Assembly (NCBI GenBank): GCA_037893245.1
Contig: JBAIAA010000598.1
Span: 352,081 to 416,080, forward strand
Source: Crossaster papposus
Lineage: Eukaryota; Echinodermata; Asteroidea; Velatida; Solasteridae
Length of the DNA stretch: 64,000 bases
Direction: 5' to 3'
Shown here: in pieces, positions 9,232 to 19,111 of the stretch
Position numbering within the stretch: position 1 is the stretch's first letter
Layout: the number at the start of each line of letters is the position of its first letter
Program-made: the position numbers and the translations under genes
The notes under the pieces: model-generated
The model's input: the letters and a program-made list of their open reading frames with translations, nothing else
Told to the model about the DNA's origin: nothing
Database searches by the model: none

Positions 9232-12200
9232 ATGTTTTTGAGGAAAACGAGTGGCCTGGGGGCCGACTCGCCATGCGGCGAGGAGGCCGGCCAAGGGATG
9301 GGCCCGGGAAGCGGGGCTCAGACTACGGAGGGGTCCGGCGGACAAGGGATCACGCCGGGGGACCTGGAGGCTTTCTTTAGGGATGTACCGGAAAATTCTG
9401 GGGGGGCCATGGGGTCCTGGGAGTCGGGTTGTTTTGTGGGAGAGGAATTGGGGGATGAGAGCGGGGATTTTGGAGACATGGACAAAGGGCCGGGAGGTGG
9501 CAAGGCGTCCACTCCGATTTGGAGTGAGGGCGCCCTCACCCATGACCGGTCCGGAGTCCCAGTCGAGTTTGGGAAGGGCCCGGCCCGCGCAGCGGAGGGC
9601 GGCGCGGCAGACGGTGTGTTCCCCACGGGACGTTCCCGGGCCGCGTCCGCCGATGCGGCGGGGGCGGGGCCACGTGAAAACTGTTCCCAAGGGTCTGAAA
9701 ATAAGAGTACCGAGTACCGGGGGGGCCCGGCCCGTGCCGTAGATGGCGGCGCGACCGATGGGTTGCGTCATACGGAGCGACCCCAGGTTGTTGCCGGCGG
9801 TGCGGCGGGGGCGGGGCCCTGTTGGGGCAGTTTCGGGGCCTGCCAGGCCACCCCAGAGTGTTTCCGGTCCAGGGGGGGCCCGCACAGGAGCGAAGGGGGC
9901 GGGGCGGCCGGGGGGTCGTTCCAATCGGAACGCCCGCGGGCCAGATCCGCCGGAAGCAGTGGAAGGGAACACTCGAGACTGCTACTCACGAGGGGGCGGG
10001 GAGCGGAACCAGTGGAGCTGCTCCTCACAGGGAGCAACGGGACGAGGCTGCTACGCACACGAGGCAACGGGTCAGAACAGCCGGAGCTTCTGCTCGTGGG
10101 GACCAACGGGACGGAGCTGCTCCGCGCACAGGGGAATGGAGCGGAGTCGTCGGAATTGCCCCGCGCGCAAGCGCATGGAGCGGAACCGATGGAGTTGCTC
10201 CGCACACGACTCAGCGGGGCGGAGTTGCTGCAGCTGCTCCTCACACGACCGGACGGGGCGGAGCTGTTGGAACTGCTCCGCGCGCATCCCAATGGAGCGG
10301 AGCCGACGGGGCTGCTCCGCGCACGACTCAACGGTGCGGAGCAACCGAGTTCGCTCCTCACACCTCCCTACGGAGCGGAGCAACCAGGATTGCTCCTCAC
10401 GCAAACCAATGGAGCGGAGCCGTCGGCACTGCTCCGCATGGGGGTCAATGGAGCAGAGCTGCTCCGCACACAAACCAATGAAGCGGAGCCGTCGGCACTG
10501 CTCCGCATGGGAGTCACTGGAGCGGAGCTGCTCCGCGCACAAGCCAATGGAGCGGAGCCGTCAACGCTGCTCCGCACACAAGTCAATGGAGCAGAGCTGC
10601 TACGCGCACAAGCCAATGGAGCGGGGCCGTCAACGCTGCTCCGCACACAAGTCAATGGAGCGGAGCTGCTCCGCACACAAACCAATGGAGCGGAGCCGTC
10701 GGCACTGCTCCGCATGGGAGTCAACGGAGCAGAGCTGCTCCGCACACAAGCCAATGGAGCGGAGCCGTCGGCACTGCTCCGCATGGGAGTCAATGGAGCG
10801 GAGCTGCTCCGCACACAGGAACCAATGGAAACGGGAGGCCGAAGACCGTTGATGCTCCCGGATAGGTTTGATGGGGTCTCGTCTTGGTCGGACTACTTGA
10901 TCCATTTTGAGAGCGTCGCGGCGGTCAACCATTGGAGTGAGTCCGAGAAGGCGATGTATCTGGCGGCTCACCTGAAGAGCACAGCTCTGGAAGCACTGGC
11001 AGATATGGCGCCAGAGGCACGGGGGGAATTCTCCTCTATCTTGGAGAACTTTGATCACCAGTTCGGCGTGACGGCACAGGTCCCATTACATCGGGCCCAG
11101 TTGTCCATGCGGACGAGGGGCCGCGACGAGTCGCTCAGCAGCCTGGGACATTCTATTCGGCGGCTGGTGCTAAAAAGCTACCCAAGGTTCCCTGCGCACG
11201 CCCGGGAGGACTTGGGCGTAGAGGCGTTCCGGAGGGCCTTGGGGGAGGAACAGCTGCAGCGTCACCTGTTCTCCCGGAAGGCGGCAACCCTGACCGAAGC
11301 AATCACGCTCGCAACCGAGATGGAGGCGTTCATGAAGTCACAGGAGTACATGTATAGCCGAAAAAGGAAGACCGGAGCCAGAGACGTGATGTCGGTAGGG
11401 AAGCTTCCTCCAGTTTCTGCTGCAGAGCCTGAGTCGGTTCCCCAGGTGGAGTACAAACCTAACGCGCCGGCTCAGGTGGAGTGCTACAGGTGCCACGAGT
11501 TTGGCCACTTCAGGAGAGACTGCCCCCGCCGGAGGGGAAGAGCCAGCCCCCCGCCGCCCCAGCCTGGGGCCGAAGGAGTGCTGAGACCGCCTGTTCCTGG
11601 ACCGACGGGTCAAGCCAGGCCAGCCCCGCAAGGGGACATGGGTGACCAGACGGACGAGGAGGAACTACCACCGGCATTGACAGAGGCGGAGGCGTCGCCA
11701 CCAATTGCGAAGGCGGATGCCGCCCCTGAAGGGCAGGTTGAGACGGGTGCAAAACCGGGTCCGGGGCTAGGCGAGCACGAGGCGGGGTGCGATCGGCCAC
11801 CTTCTCCACCGACGGAACCAGACGCCGGGAGGTATACTCGTGCCGGCCGGAAGGTAGTCCGGCCTAGCCGATATTGTATTGCGTTAACCAAACTTCCTTC
11901 CCTCCGCAGGAGGGCTCCCGTGATGTGCCCCCACTGTGGGAAGGCTTTCACCCGCAGCAGCAACCGCCGCAGACACATCCTTACTGCGTGCGAGAAGCTC
12001 CACGCGGAACGCCCGTACGCGTGCGAACGGGGCTGCGGAGTGCGGTTCTACCGAGACGATATCCGGGGACGTCACCATCGGTACTGCCGGGAGGGGCTGG
12101 TGGCCGGGGTGATGGCGGAGATGGACGCCCTAGAGATTCATCCCAGCGACGACGAGATAGAGCTCATCAATCCCGCCGGCCGAGGACCTTCTCCGCCTCG

Positions 12201-12672
12201 CCTCTCCCGACAGGAGAGCCCCGACCTTTCCCACGGCAGGCGGGATCACCCAGCCGCTGCCAGTCCCGCGTCAACGCCCCCGGCCAAGAGACGACGGGGC
12301 CCAGTTCCAGCGGGAGAGCCGGGGAACCACCTCCACTCGGAGCGGCCCTCCCGGCCTCCTCGCACGAAACAGGACGAGTCGGCCAGCCAGCCAAGCCAGG
12401 ACCAGGAGAGGCTACCTCGGCGCCCCCGGGCCGTTGGTCAGGACAACGGGGACACTGACACCGCTCTCGCCACCCAGAAGGAAGCAGCACCGCCAGACTC
12501 TCCCCGCCAGCTCGGGCAGAAGGAGGGACGCAGACGGAGCTCCAATGGCGTGGGCAGCCCTGATTCTTGCCGGCCGGGTGTCGGGTGGAGCTACCGGACG
12601 GGACCTGGATGCGTTTGGACAGGGACGGTGTCATCCGGCGGCCACCTCCCACCTCCTAGACGGGAACTTTAA
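9232..12672 (+). CDS. gag: Gag polyprotein with repeat array, CCHC knuckle and C2H2-like fingers; no pol
   Basis: The first in-frame ATG (9232) gives 1146 aa. Residues about 1-250 are Gly/Ala/Arg rich. About 250-535 form a degenerate array of NGAE-x-LLR units. About 539-703 form a retrotransposon Gag domain: MLPDRFDGVSSWSDYLIHFE, then EKAMYLAAHLKSTALEAL and the helical stretch to MEAFM. A CCHC zinc knuckle CYRCHEFGHFRRDC lies at about 751-764. The tail has a basic RYTRAGRKVVRPSRY motif (about 867) resembling the C-terminus of Gypsy Pol, then paired zinc-finger-like Cys/His clusters (CPHCGKAFTRSSNRRRH, then CERGC to HHRYC, about 898-952) and a Pro/Arg-rich end. Structural protein of retrotransposon particles, RNA binding through the knuckle (family knowledge). 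The missing enzymes and the Pol-like tail suggest an internal deletion that joined Gag to the end of Pol, plus gained fingers (inference). Confidence 0.85.
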   Translation: MFLRKTSGLGADSPCGEEAGQGMGPGSGAQTTEGSGGQGITPGDLEAFFRDVPENSGGAMGSWESGCFVGEELGDESGDFGDMDKGPGGGKASTPIWSEGALTHDRSGVPVEFGKGPARAAEGGAADGVFPTGRSRAASADAAGAGPRENCSQGSENKSTEYRGGPARAVDGGATDGLRHTERPQVVAGGAAGAGPCWGSFGACQATPECFRSRGGPHRSEGGGAAGGSFQSERPRARSAGSSGREHSRLLLTRGRGAEPVELLLTGSNGTRLLRTRGNGSEQPELLLVGTNGTELLRAQGNGAESSELPRAQAHGAEPMELLRTRLSGAELLQLLLTRPDGAELLELLRAHPNGAEPTGLLRARLNGAEQPSSLLTPPYGAEQPGLLLTQTNGAEPSALLRMGVNGAELLRTQTNEAEPSALLRMGVTGAELLRAQANGAEPSTLLRTQVNGAELLRAQANGAGPSTLLRTQVNGAELLRTQTNGAEPSALLRMGVNGAELLRTQANGAEPSALLRMGVNGAELLRTQEPMETGGRRPLMLPDRFDGVSSWSDYLIHFESVAAVNHWSESEKAMYLAAHLKSTALEALADMAPEARGEFSSILENFDHQFGVTAQVPLHRAQLSMRTRGRDESLSSLGHSIRRLVLKSYPRFPAHAREDLGVEAFRRALGEEQLQRHLFSRKAATLTEAITLATEMEAFMKSQEYMYSRKRKTGARDVMSVGKLPPVSAAEPESVPQVEYKPNAPAQVECYRCHEFGHFRRDCPRRRGRASPPPPQPGAEGVLRPPVPGPTGQARPAPQGDMGDQTDEEELPPALTEAEASPPIAKADAAPEGQVETGAKPGPGLGEHEAGCDRPPSPPTEPDAGRYTRAGRKVVRPSRYCIALTKLPSLRRRAPVMCPHCGKAFTRSSNRRRHILTACEKLHAERPYACERGCGVRFYRDDIRGRHHRYCREGLVAGVMAEMDALEIHPSDDEIELINPAGRGPSPPRLSRQESPDLSHGRRDHPAAASPASTPPAKRRRGPVPAGEPGNHLHSERPSRPPRTKQDESASQPSQDQERLPRRPRAVGQDNGDTDTALATQKEAAPPDSPRQLGQKEGRRRSSNGVGSPDSCRPGVGWSYRTGPGCVWTGTVSSGGHLPPPRREL
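9985..10820 (+). repeat. Tandem palindromic repeat array inside gag
   Basis: Units of about 30 and 39 nt alternate. Each contains GCGGAGC followed by GCTCCGC, either with one base between (a near-perfect palindrome) or with a 10-nt loop such as CGTCGGCACT. The units keep the frame as NGAELLR and NGAEPSALLR. Later units (10400-10820) are the most uniform. Because unit lengths are multiples of three and stop-poor, several other frames are also open here. Confidence 0.85.
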
Positions 12673-12802
12673 CTGTTGTTTTTCTTGCTGTTCTTTTCTT
12701 TGTGTTGTAAGGCTTGGCGTGTGCGTTCCCGGCGCGGGTCCTACGGGCGGGGCGGCGGAGCCGTTGTTGTTTGAGGGCAAACAAAGTCTTAGTGGGGGGC
12801 TG
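12673..12802 (+). promoter_or_regulatory. 3' untranslated segment and polypurine tract of the LTR element
   Basis: A T-rich run (TTGTTGTTTTTCTTGCTGTT... at 12673-12705) follows the stop codon. AGTGGGGGG at 12791-12799, just before the TGTAG of the 3' LTR, is the best polypurine tract. Confidence 0.5.
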
Positions 12803-13086
12803 TGTAGCGCCGGCGCCGGGTTTGGGGCAGAGGGCGCTAGAACGATTCCACGGTGGAATCGCTCTGGTGGTTTCCGCGGGTGCGCGCGGGGGCCCGTGTT
12901 GGGTTGCGCGCGCGCCGAGCCAGTTAGAACCAGTCTTAGAGACCGCGTGTAAAGCGGAGTTTAGTACGACAGTTGTCAGTAGGGTTTTGGAGCAATAAAC
13001 CAGGCTAAAGGCAGCCATTTTCACAGAAGGAGTGTTTCCGTGTGTCGGTTAATGCGTCAGGGAACCCCGGGAGAAATCTCGTTACA
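12803..13086 (+). repeat. 3' LTR
   Basis: 284 bp, identical by reading to 8897-9180, followed by target duplication ATAC. It carries a second AATAAA at 12994-12999. Confidence 0.93.
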
Positions 13087-14485
13087 ATACTTTAGGAACA
13101 TGTTTCTAGATCTGGCGATGTTTAACGACCAACACACTCAGCTAGGTCAATTGCGTGTTGCAATAAAATATATCATTGTGATACACTTGATTTATTTGAG
13201 TTGTGTATGCTCTATTATTACTTTTGTAATGCTACACAATACAAAGTACGAACCCTTGAAGTAATGAGAATGATCTACGTAGAAAAAGAATAGTAGCTAA
13301 ACACCTCTTTTTAACCGCATGTGTTGTACGAGATCTGTAAAGGTGGTTTAAAAACACTGCAGGCGTACACATGTTCGTATAGCGCACGACCGAGAAAACG
13401 AATTTAATATCACAGGAAACGAAGTTAATATCACAAAAACAATCCAGTTTGATCAGGAAAATTAAGTTAAACATAAAAACACCCAAGAATGACATGTATA
13501 CGCCAAGTTTGAATGTTAGGTAGACCTATTTTCGGGAAAAGATACGAGACACTCGTGTGAGACGATGCAATGCAGTGCACGTATTTACAAGATGTTAAAA
13601 AAAAAAATTTAGAAAAGTTTTTTTTGGGGGAAAGAATTCCAGGGGACATCATAATCTTATGCACAAACCATAGAAAAACGAGATTTTTTTGATTAAGAAC
13701 ATTTTTGAAAATGTTGATTTAATTTTATATCCAGACAATAAAAAGTGCAAGTTTTATGATAAAATTAAAAAGGGAAAATGTCTGTGTTTTAGGAAAATGT
13801 ATTTGGCACATTAATTGGTTTGTTCGTGGGGACAGTGTCCAGATTTGGAATCAACCTAATGTTTAACCAGGGTCCCAACAATTCTTGCTGGACAAGTGGA
13901 CAGAAAAAATAAATTATGTGGTTTGAGCTTAAACCATAGAGCTGTATAATAAAGATACAGCTCTATGGCTTAAACTATGAACTTGAGAAACTTGAAATAA
14001 ATCACAATTAAAAATACCAATCACACATGTAACTAACGACATACAAGTCACACAATGGATTAAATTTTGCTTGCTTTTATTTGGCATTGATACACTGCAG
14101 ATAACATGTAATAACTACTGCCATAGTATTAATATTCGTATTCTTACATAATATGCATTGTTTACTGATGTTATAAAACCAAAATAATAAAACGAAAACA
14201 AAATTTCTATGAATTTAAAACCAAAAATAAAAACTTGCGATGTCATTTTAGAATAATAATTGTTCATACTATGCAAAGATACATTTGGCAGCGTTCTTCA
14301 CAGGCCAAATTTTGATAGGACACCCTGTACGGCTTTAACTTCGAATTGTGAGTGTTTCTAGATATTTGTGCAATATGAACACGATATTAAAGATTTGTAC
14401 AACACAATTTCTGTTTTGTATAAAACCGTGATTGAAAAGCAAAACAGGGCGGCATAAAAAGAATGTTCAGAATATGGCAGAACAG
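13087..14485. other. AT-rich intron with a strong hairpin
   Basis: No exon. A perfect 14-bp inverted repeat CCATAGAGCTGTAT / ATACAGCTCTATGG (13934-13947 and 13955-13968, 7-nt loop) is flanked by imperfect TTAAAC extensions. It is too small for any RNA gene I can name and is probably a MITE relic. Confidence 0.5.
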
Positions 14486-16029
14486 CGTAACATTTACACA
14501 GGGCAGGCTACCCTGCTAAAATAGATTGTGGAGAACACTGACTGGGTAAATCTATGTCATTTTAACATCTGTATAATTTGCTTTGAATATTAACAATACA
14601 ATTTTAACCAAACTTGTCGGTTTTCATGAATCACATATTCACTATACGAAAGCTCAAAAGAATATTATGTATACTTCCATGTTTCCAAGATAATTTTGTG
14701 ACTGTTGCGACTGTTTTATTATCTGTACTTATATTGTTGAAACATGAAATGCCAAGATGCAGAGTTCTGCGATATTTTTACAGCACATCTAAAAAATGTG
14801 GAACACCGAGATAGCTTATCTTGGAAAATTTAGTTGGTCAATTAAGCTTCCGTAGTTTACTGATGGTTAAACAAAATAAGTTTTGACATTCGCTGTCATC
14901 TGTTATCCCTCTGTCATATTAATGGGAGCAGTTCGTCCTGTGACTTGTGCAGCCGTATTAATAAGCTGTACAGCCTGACATCTCAGTAGTAAGAAGTGGA
15001 CTTGGGTAAACCAATTAGCTGTAGTGTACAAAGAAAGAAAATATACAGGTATAAATTAAATGCCAAGGGAATAATGTTGCAACATTAGGTGGCTCTACAC
15101 TTCCAGAATTGTGAGAGAAAAAACTGACCATTGCGATTTTAGGAAAATTCTACAGAACATTACATTTATGCACGTCAAATAGTTCATGACACAATATGTT
15201 GTGTACACAAATTACCACCATGAACCAAAGTCAACGGGACAGTCTTATGGGAATGTGTACAACATTGATCTGAAAATACCTGTATTGTGGAATTCAATCC
15301 TTTGTAAAGGGTACCCTAGACCAACTGATTCTACTGTTCTTTCGAAATATTCAAGTTTTTCTCTCAGAAAGGACCACAATAATAATGAACAAATCCCGCT
15401 GAAAACAAAAATAACATTTTCGCCAAGAGCAATGTTCTCCTAAATCTCACTTAAAACCGTAGTTCTGACATTTTCTACACGGATAGTTCACTGATCGTAC
15501 AGTCTGCGAGTTTATATAATAAATTTAATTATTTACAAAGGATTTTAATGCAATTTTACCCACCATCGCTGCTGCCACTGTGTCACTCTCGACGGTCTAC
15601 GGTACGCATGCACGAACTTGCGAATGCGAAGGCAATACAAGTTTCACGGCTCTCTATCCTATTAATGTACGCTCGAATTATCCAGTTTGTAGAGATCAGT
15701 GGTACCGGGTAACAGTACAATACGCGAAGCAGCGTAGAATACATGCTGTATAAAACTGCTCATAAATTTGTATCCCTCTGGAATCTGAACCAATCAGAGT
15801 GCTCGCATAGAATTCGCTAGCGATTGTCATAGGTTGTGTACAAAACTGAAAACGAATTGTCCAAGTCGGTAATTTAACTTCGAAATTGGGAACGAGGCAA
15901 CCGCAACCTCCCCCCTGTATATACCGAGTGGACCGCTATTACCGACTTGGCACCAAGTCTACCCCCGCACCAGCCAATCCACGCATGTTCTCTAATATTG
16001 TTTGTGTTCAATGGTGGTGTTCTATTCAG
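14486..16029. other. Intron upstream of exon F
   Basis: AT-rich with only short chance ORFs. The pyrimidine-rich acceptor of exon F (GTGTTCTATTCAG) is at its end. The corresponding copy-2 stretch is 23718-25261. Confidence 0.5.
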
Positions 16030-16224
16030 GAGGATCAAATGGATCGGGAGAAGGAGGCAGATGTCGCCAACGCCCGATCCAAGATGGCCGAGCTCTGCCA
16101 GAAGGAGCGTGACGCCCTGATTGAGGCTCAGCAGAAGGAGTTCCTAGAGCTGGTGTCCAACTCGGGCTCGCTGTCAGCCGCCAACCTGGCCGAGAGGGAA
16201 GAGAAACTGCAGCAGCAACACCAG
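16030..16224 (+). CDS. Coiled-coil gene, exon F
   Basis: Acceptor TCTATTCAG at 16029 and donor GTGGGT at 16225 bound 195 nt, 65 codons, phase 0 to 0, ending in CAG. It reads EDQMDREKEADVANARSKMA, then QKERDALIEAQQKEFLELVS, then SGSLSAANLAEREEKLQQQH. It is highly charged and helical with no lesion. Exon E before it also ends in phase 0, so E-F splicing across the LTR element would keep frame. Confidence 0.75.
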
Positions 16225-17442
16225 GTGGGTTAGAAGCCTCACTTGGACAGGGATGTGGCAAATCCAGCAATGTTTGAATCAATTCTAATTCAGTCTGGGA
16301 ATCGTGATTTCACTCGGAATCGATTTCGAACATAAACAAAAACCAAACATAAAAGAACCTCAGTTTTTTATAAAGATGTCATCAGAAGTAACCAGACCTC
16401 ACCTTTGCGGCACTATCAACAAAAGACGACTGAAAATTGCATCTTGCGACAGGCGGGTCACGTGGAAAAGAGTGTGGCGCCGGCTGCCTTTGTATTCCAC
16501 AAATAAAATAGCTCACGTTTAAACAAAAAGACGGCTTTATTATTGTGCTATCAGCTTGATGCACTGCGTGCTTTTTAAACATTTTAGGATACGTTTCGTT
16601 AAAGAATCAGACGTTCTTTGAAGTTGTGTTGGAGTTGGTCAGTCTTTAAAATCATTGCGCAAATACAGGAATTGCTGCTCGCAGAACTGTAATTGGCTAC
16701 ATCAGAGAATCGATTCCTCGGAAAAAGTGTAATCACGATTCTGATTACGAGTTTGGAATCGATTTTAATCAATTCTGGTGTGGAATCACCCAAGCATATA
16801 GTCTAGTCCATCACAAATCCCTTGCAAGTCTACCACAAGTTCTCCAGTCCCTATTCAAATTAAAAGCTGCCCCGCTTCCAGTCACCATACCAAGCTGTTG
16901 GAATCTCTCAGTCTCCTAGCCAACTTCAATTAAACATCTTCAATTAGGATAATTAAAGCCATCTAGTGTCAAATCTAGTAAAACTGTTCAAACTAGCTGG
17001 GACAACGGTATTCTCTTGTCATTGGTCATTTCTCTTGTCAGGGATCACGCCCTATTTTATGAAAGAGACCGCTTAAAGAGCTGGCTGAGGCCATGAGGGA
17101 CCTGCCCCTGAAGAAGTCAGTAGATCATAGTGGCCTAGTGATGTCTAGGGGTGGTAAGGGGAGGGTTGAGTTACTCAGAGGTTACAAACCCCTGTCAGAC
17201 TGGCCATGAGAGAGAGAAACAGCTCAAGGAGCTGGCTGAGATCATGAGAGAAAGGTCAGTAGATCATAGTGGCTCAGTAACGGGTAGAAGTAGGAAGGGG
17301 CCGAGTCATTTGGATATGGTGAAACGGAGAGGGGGGTGTAAAATCAGATCGTGCAATTAGATCATGTCTAAGGCTTTAAAAACAAAAGTTTTGATATGCT
17401 TTGTTATGCCAATTTAACTGTTTTTATTTATTCATTTATTAG
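16225..17442. other. Intron F-G with inverted-repeat element and exon-like duplications
   Basis: The segment 16272-16790 is bordered by inverted GAATCGTGATT and GGAATCGATT words, so it is probably a decayed MITE. At 17075-17130 and 17228-17280 two related blocks share GAGCTGGCTGAG and GTCAGTAGATCATAGTGGC. Confidence 0.4.
17200..17255 (+). other. Possible cryptic or former exon between F and G
   Basis: After CCCCTGTCAG the frame ACT GGC CAT GAG gives TGHEREKQLKELAEIMRE, followed by donor-like GTCAGT. The composition is that of the host coiled coil, but phase 0 to 2 does not fit phase-0 exon G. A diverged, frame-broken relative lies about 153 bp upstream (RLKELAEAMRDLPLKK-like). Confidence 0.3.
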
Positions 17443-17585
17443 TCGCTGGTCCACCAGTACACAGAGGATGCCAAGAAGTTCCGGGAGCAGAAGATGAGCC
17501 AGATGACCTCGGAGATCGAACGCATCAAGGTGGAGAAGAAGAAACGGAACGAGGAGAGGCGACACAAAATGGAGAAAGAAATGAT
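17443..17585 (+). CDS. Coiled-coil gene, exon G
   Basis: Acceptor ATTTATTAG at 17442 and donor GTAAGA at 17586 bound 143 nt (47 codons plus 2 nt, phase 0 to 2). It encodes SLVHQYTEDAKKFREQKMSQ, then MTSEIERIKVEKKKRNEERR and HKMEKEM. The split codon AT|G is completed by the first base of exon H, restoring Met. No lesion. Confidence 0.75.
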
Positions 17586-18954
17586 GTAAGATGTATTTTG
17601 TATTGTTTATTTGAACCTCATCTTTAAGGCACTTGATCTTCAGTAGATCTCTTAACCTTGGTGTAGGTGTCTGACGATCGATAGTCGGTCACTAACAGTA
17701 GCCACTTGCTAGCACCCGCACATACTGTTGAAGCACGAACAGTGACCTCGTGTTGTGAGGCTACAATCTGAAAATCAGTTGGTGCTTGCCAAATGTCTTG
17801 GCACAACTGTTTGTTTTAGCTTTATTTTTTCTTGTTTTGTCACTGGATTTTCAGCGATGGCCTTGTATTTGATTTAAGATGGTATTTGGATACAGTATTT
17901 GGTTGCAGAGGTTATGTTTCACACGGATAGAGAGCTGGATAGTGCGGCTACATTCTCAATGTATCAATATAAAAGTAGTAGGCTTAATGCCTGTTGGTAT
18001 CACTTCACAGATGTGCATATGCTTCCAACTGACAACTATATAAACTGCCCAAAAAGGCTTTAGTGTCCATCGCGACCATGAGCATCGGACGTTATAATTA
18101 TCGCATAACCGACTATAAATCTGGGGAGCTTTCGTGTGATTTGGCGCGGTATTAATCAATATTCATAAATACCTAGGACAGTTTAGGCATTCCTATTGGT
18201 CGAGAGCCCGTCACGTGGCCGGTATTAAACGGACAATAAAGACATGGCTGGAAGTGTTTAAAACCAGCTGGCAACAAAACAATGTCACGCGATGTCGCAT
18301 TATACTCGTCCCCAGGGCTTACTTTATTTCCAACTGTACCTCGTCTCTAATATGAAGAGCGGTAGTGTTGGGCGCGTACATCTCGACACCCTAGGAACAA
18401 GGTTGCCAATGGCAGTAATAGTCTGGTTCATAGTGAATACGCTTTATTGCATGTATTGTGTAGAGCGACAGAGGCGGAAACATGTCATTTGACATTGCGA
18501 AACACCAAAATTGACTTGCGAAAATTTTTGGGGATTTTCAGGGTTTTTTTTGCTGAATTTTACAAAAAGGTATTTATGAATGAGAATAAATGTGTGTTCG
18601 GTCGGTATTAATCACTCTGTTTAATACCGCTTGGAGTTTGGGTGCTGATAATTACCCTTGCTTCGGCTCGGGTAATTATCAGCACCCAGACTCCAGCGGT
18701 ATTAAACAGTGATTAAAACCTCTCGAACACACATTTATTCCCTTATTAGGAAACGTCTCAAATGCTTGAAACATTTCATTTGGGATCAAAAGATGTTTTG
18801 GAGAACGGCAGGGAACACCGCAGATTCCAAGTCATTGGCTGTTCCCATTGGGAACAACGAATCTTCTTGATAGGAAGATCCAATGTTCCAAACGGAACGT
18901 TCCGAAAGAAACAAGAACGTTCTGACTTTTCAGACGTTGTTGTCACTATTACAG
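17586..18954. other. Intron G-H with a long inverted repeat
   Basis: It contains the 155-bp fold-back at 18585-18739. TTCATAAATACCT at about 18168 is inverted as AGGTATTTATGAA at about 18570, and GGTATTAA words recur, so a decayed element may span about 18145-18740. No exon seen. Confidence 0.5.
18585..18739. repeat. 155-bp near-perfect inverted repeat (fold-back)
   Basis: The arms run AATAAATGTGTGTTCG to GGTGCTGATAATTACCC and its inverse, with a short centre TTGCTTCGGCTC. Each arm is about 70 nt and the outer halves carry a few mismatches. The same structure is duplicated at 27817-27971. Confidence 0.8.
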
Positions 18955-19111
18955 GACTTTGGAGTCGGAGCTTGAGATGGACCGCTTCAGAGACGATCAC
19001 CGTCGGCAGGAACGCGACGAGCAGAGAGCGAGGACTCTGGAGGAGCAGGAGAAAGAGAGACGACTACAGCAAGAACTGCAGCAGCTGGATGGCAACAAAG
19101 AGGCTCAGGCG
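18955..19111 (+). CDS. Coiled-coil gene, exon H
   Basis: Acceptor TATTACAG at 18954 and donor GTAAAG at 19112 bound 157 nt (1 nt plus 52 codons). With the split codon from G it reads M-TLESELEMDRFRDDHRRQER, then DEQRARTLEEQEKERRLQQE and LQQLDGNKEAQA. Dense Glu/Arg/Gln heptads, no lesion, phase 2 to 0. Confidence 0.75.

Larger units (their letters stand above)
8897..13086 (+). mobile_element. Gag-only LTR retrotransposon, complete, very young
   Basis: Two 284-bp LTRs, identical to my reading, start TGTAGCGCC and end GTTACA. They bracket 3.6 kb holding one long ORF. The flanks show a 4-bp target duplication ATAC (8893-8896 and 13087-13090). A possible primer-binding site follows the 5' LTR and a G-rich tract precedes the 3' LTR. 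No protease, reverse transcriptase, RNase H or integrase is encoded, so it must depend on enzymes from another element (inference). It sits between exons E and F of the coiled-coil gene, in the same orientation. Its GC content (60-70 percent) contrasts sharply with the AT-rich flanks. Confidence 0.92.

Noticed and set aside
9151-9972. Minus-strand ORF of 273 codons and other reverse-strand ORFs under the LTR element
   Set aside because: They are shadows of the GC-rich gag region, where stop codons are rare in every frame. They show no motif.
9232-12672. Domesticated gag-derived host gene
   Set aside because: Identical flanking LTRs, a target duplication and a polypurine tract show a recently mobile element, not a captured gene.
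13934-13968. Hairpin as a small RNA gene or terminator
   Set aside because: Too short for a microRNA precursor, and bacterial-type terminators are not expected here.
14614-15443. Small ORFs repeated at 23846-24675
   Set aside because: They are conserved only because of the recent duplication, and their composition is that of AT-rich intron.
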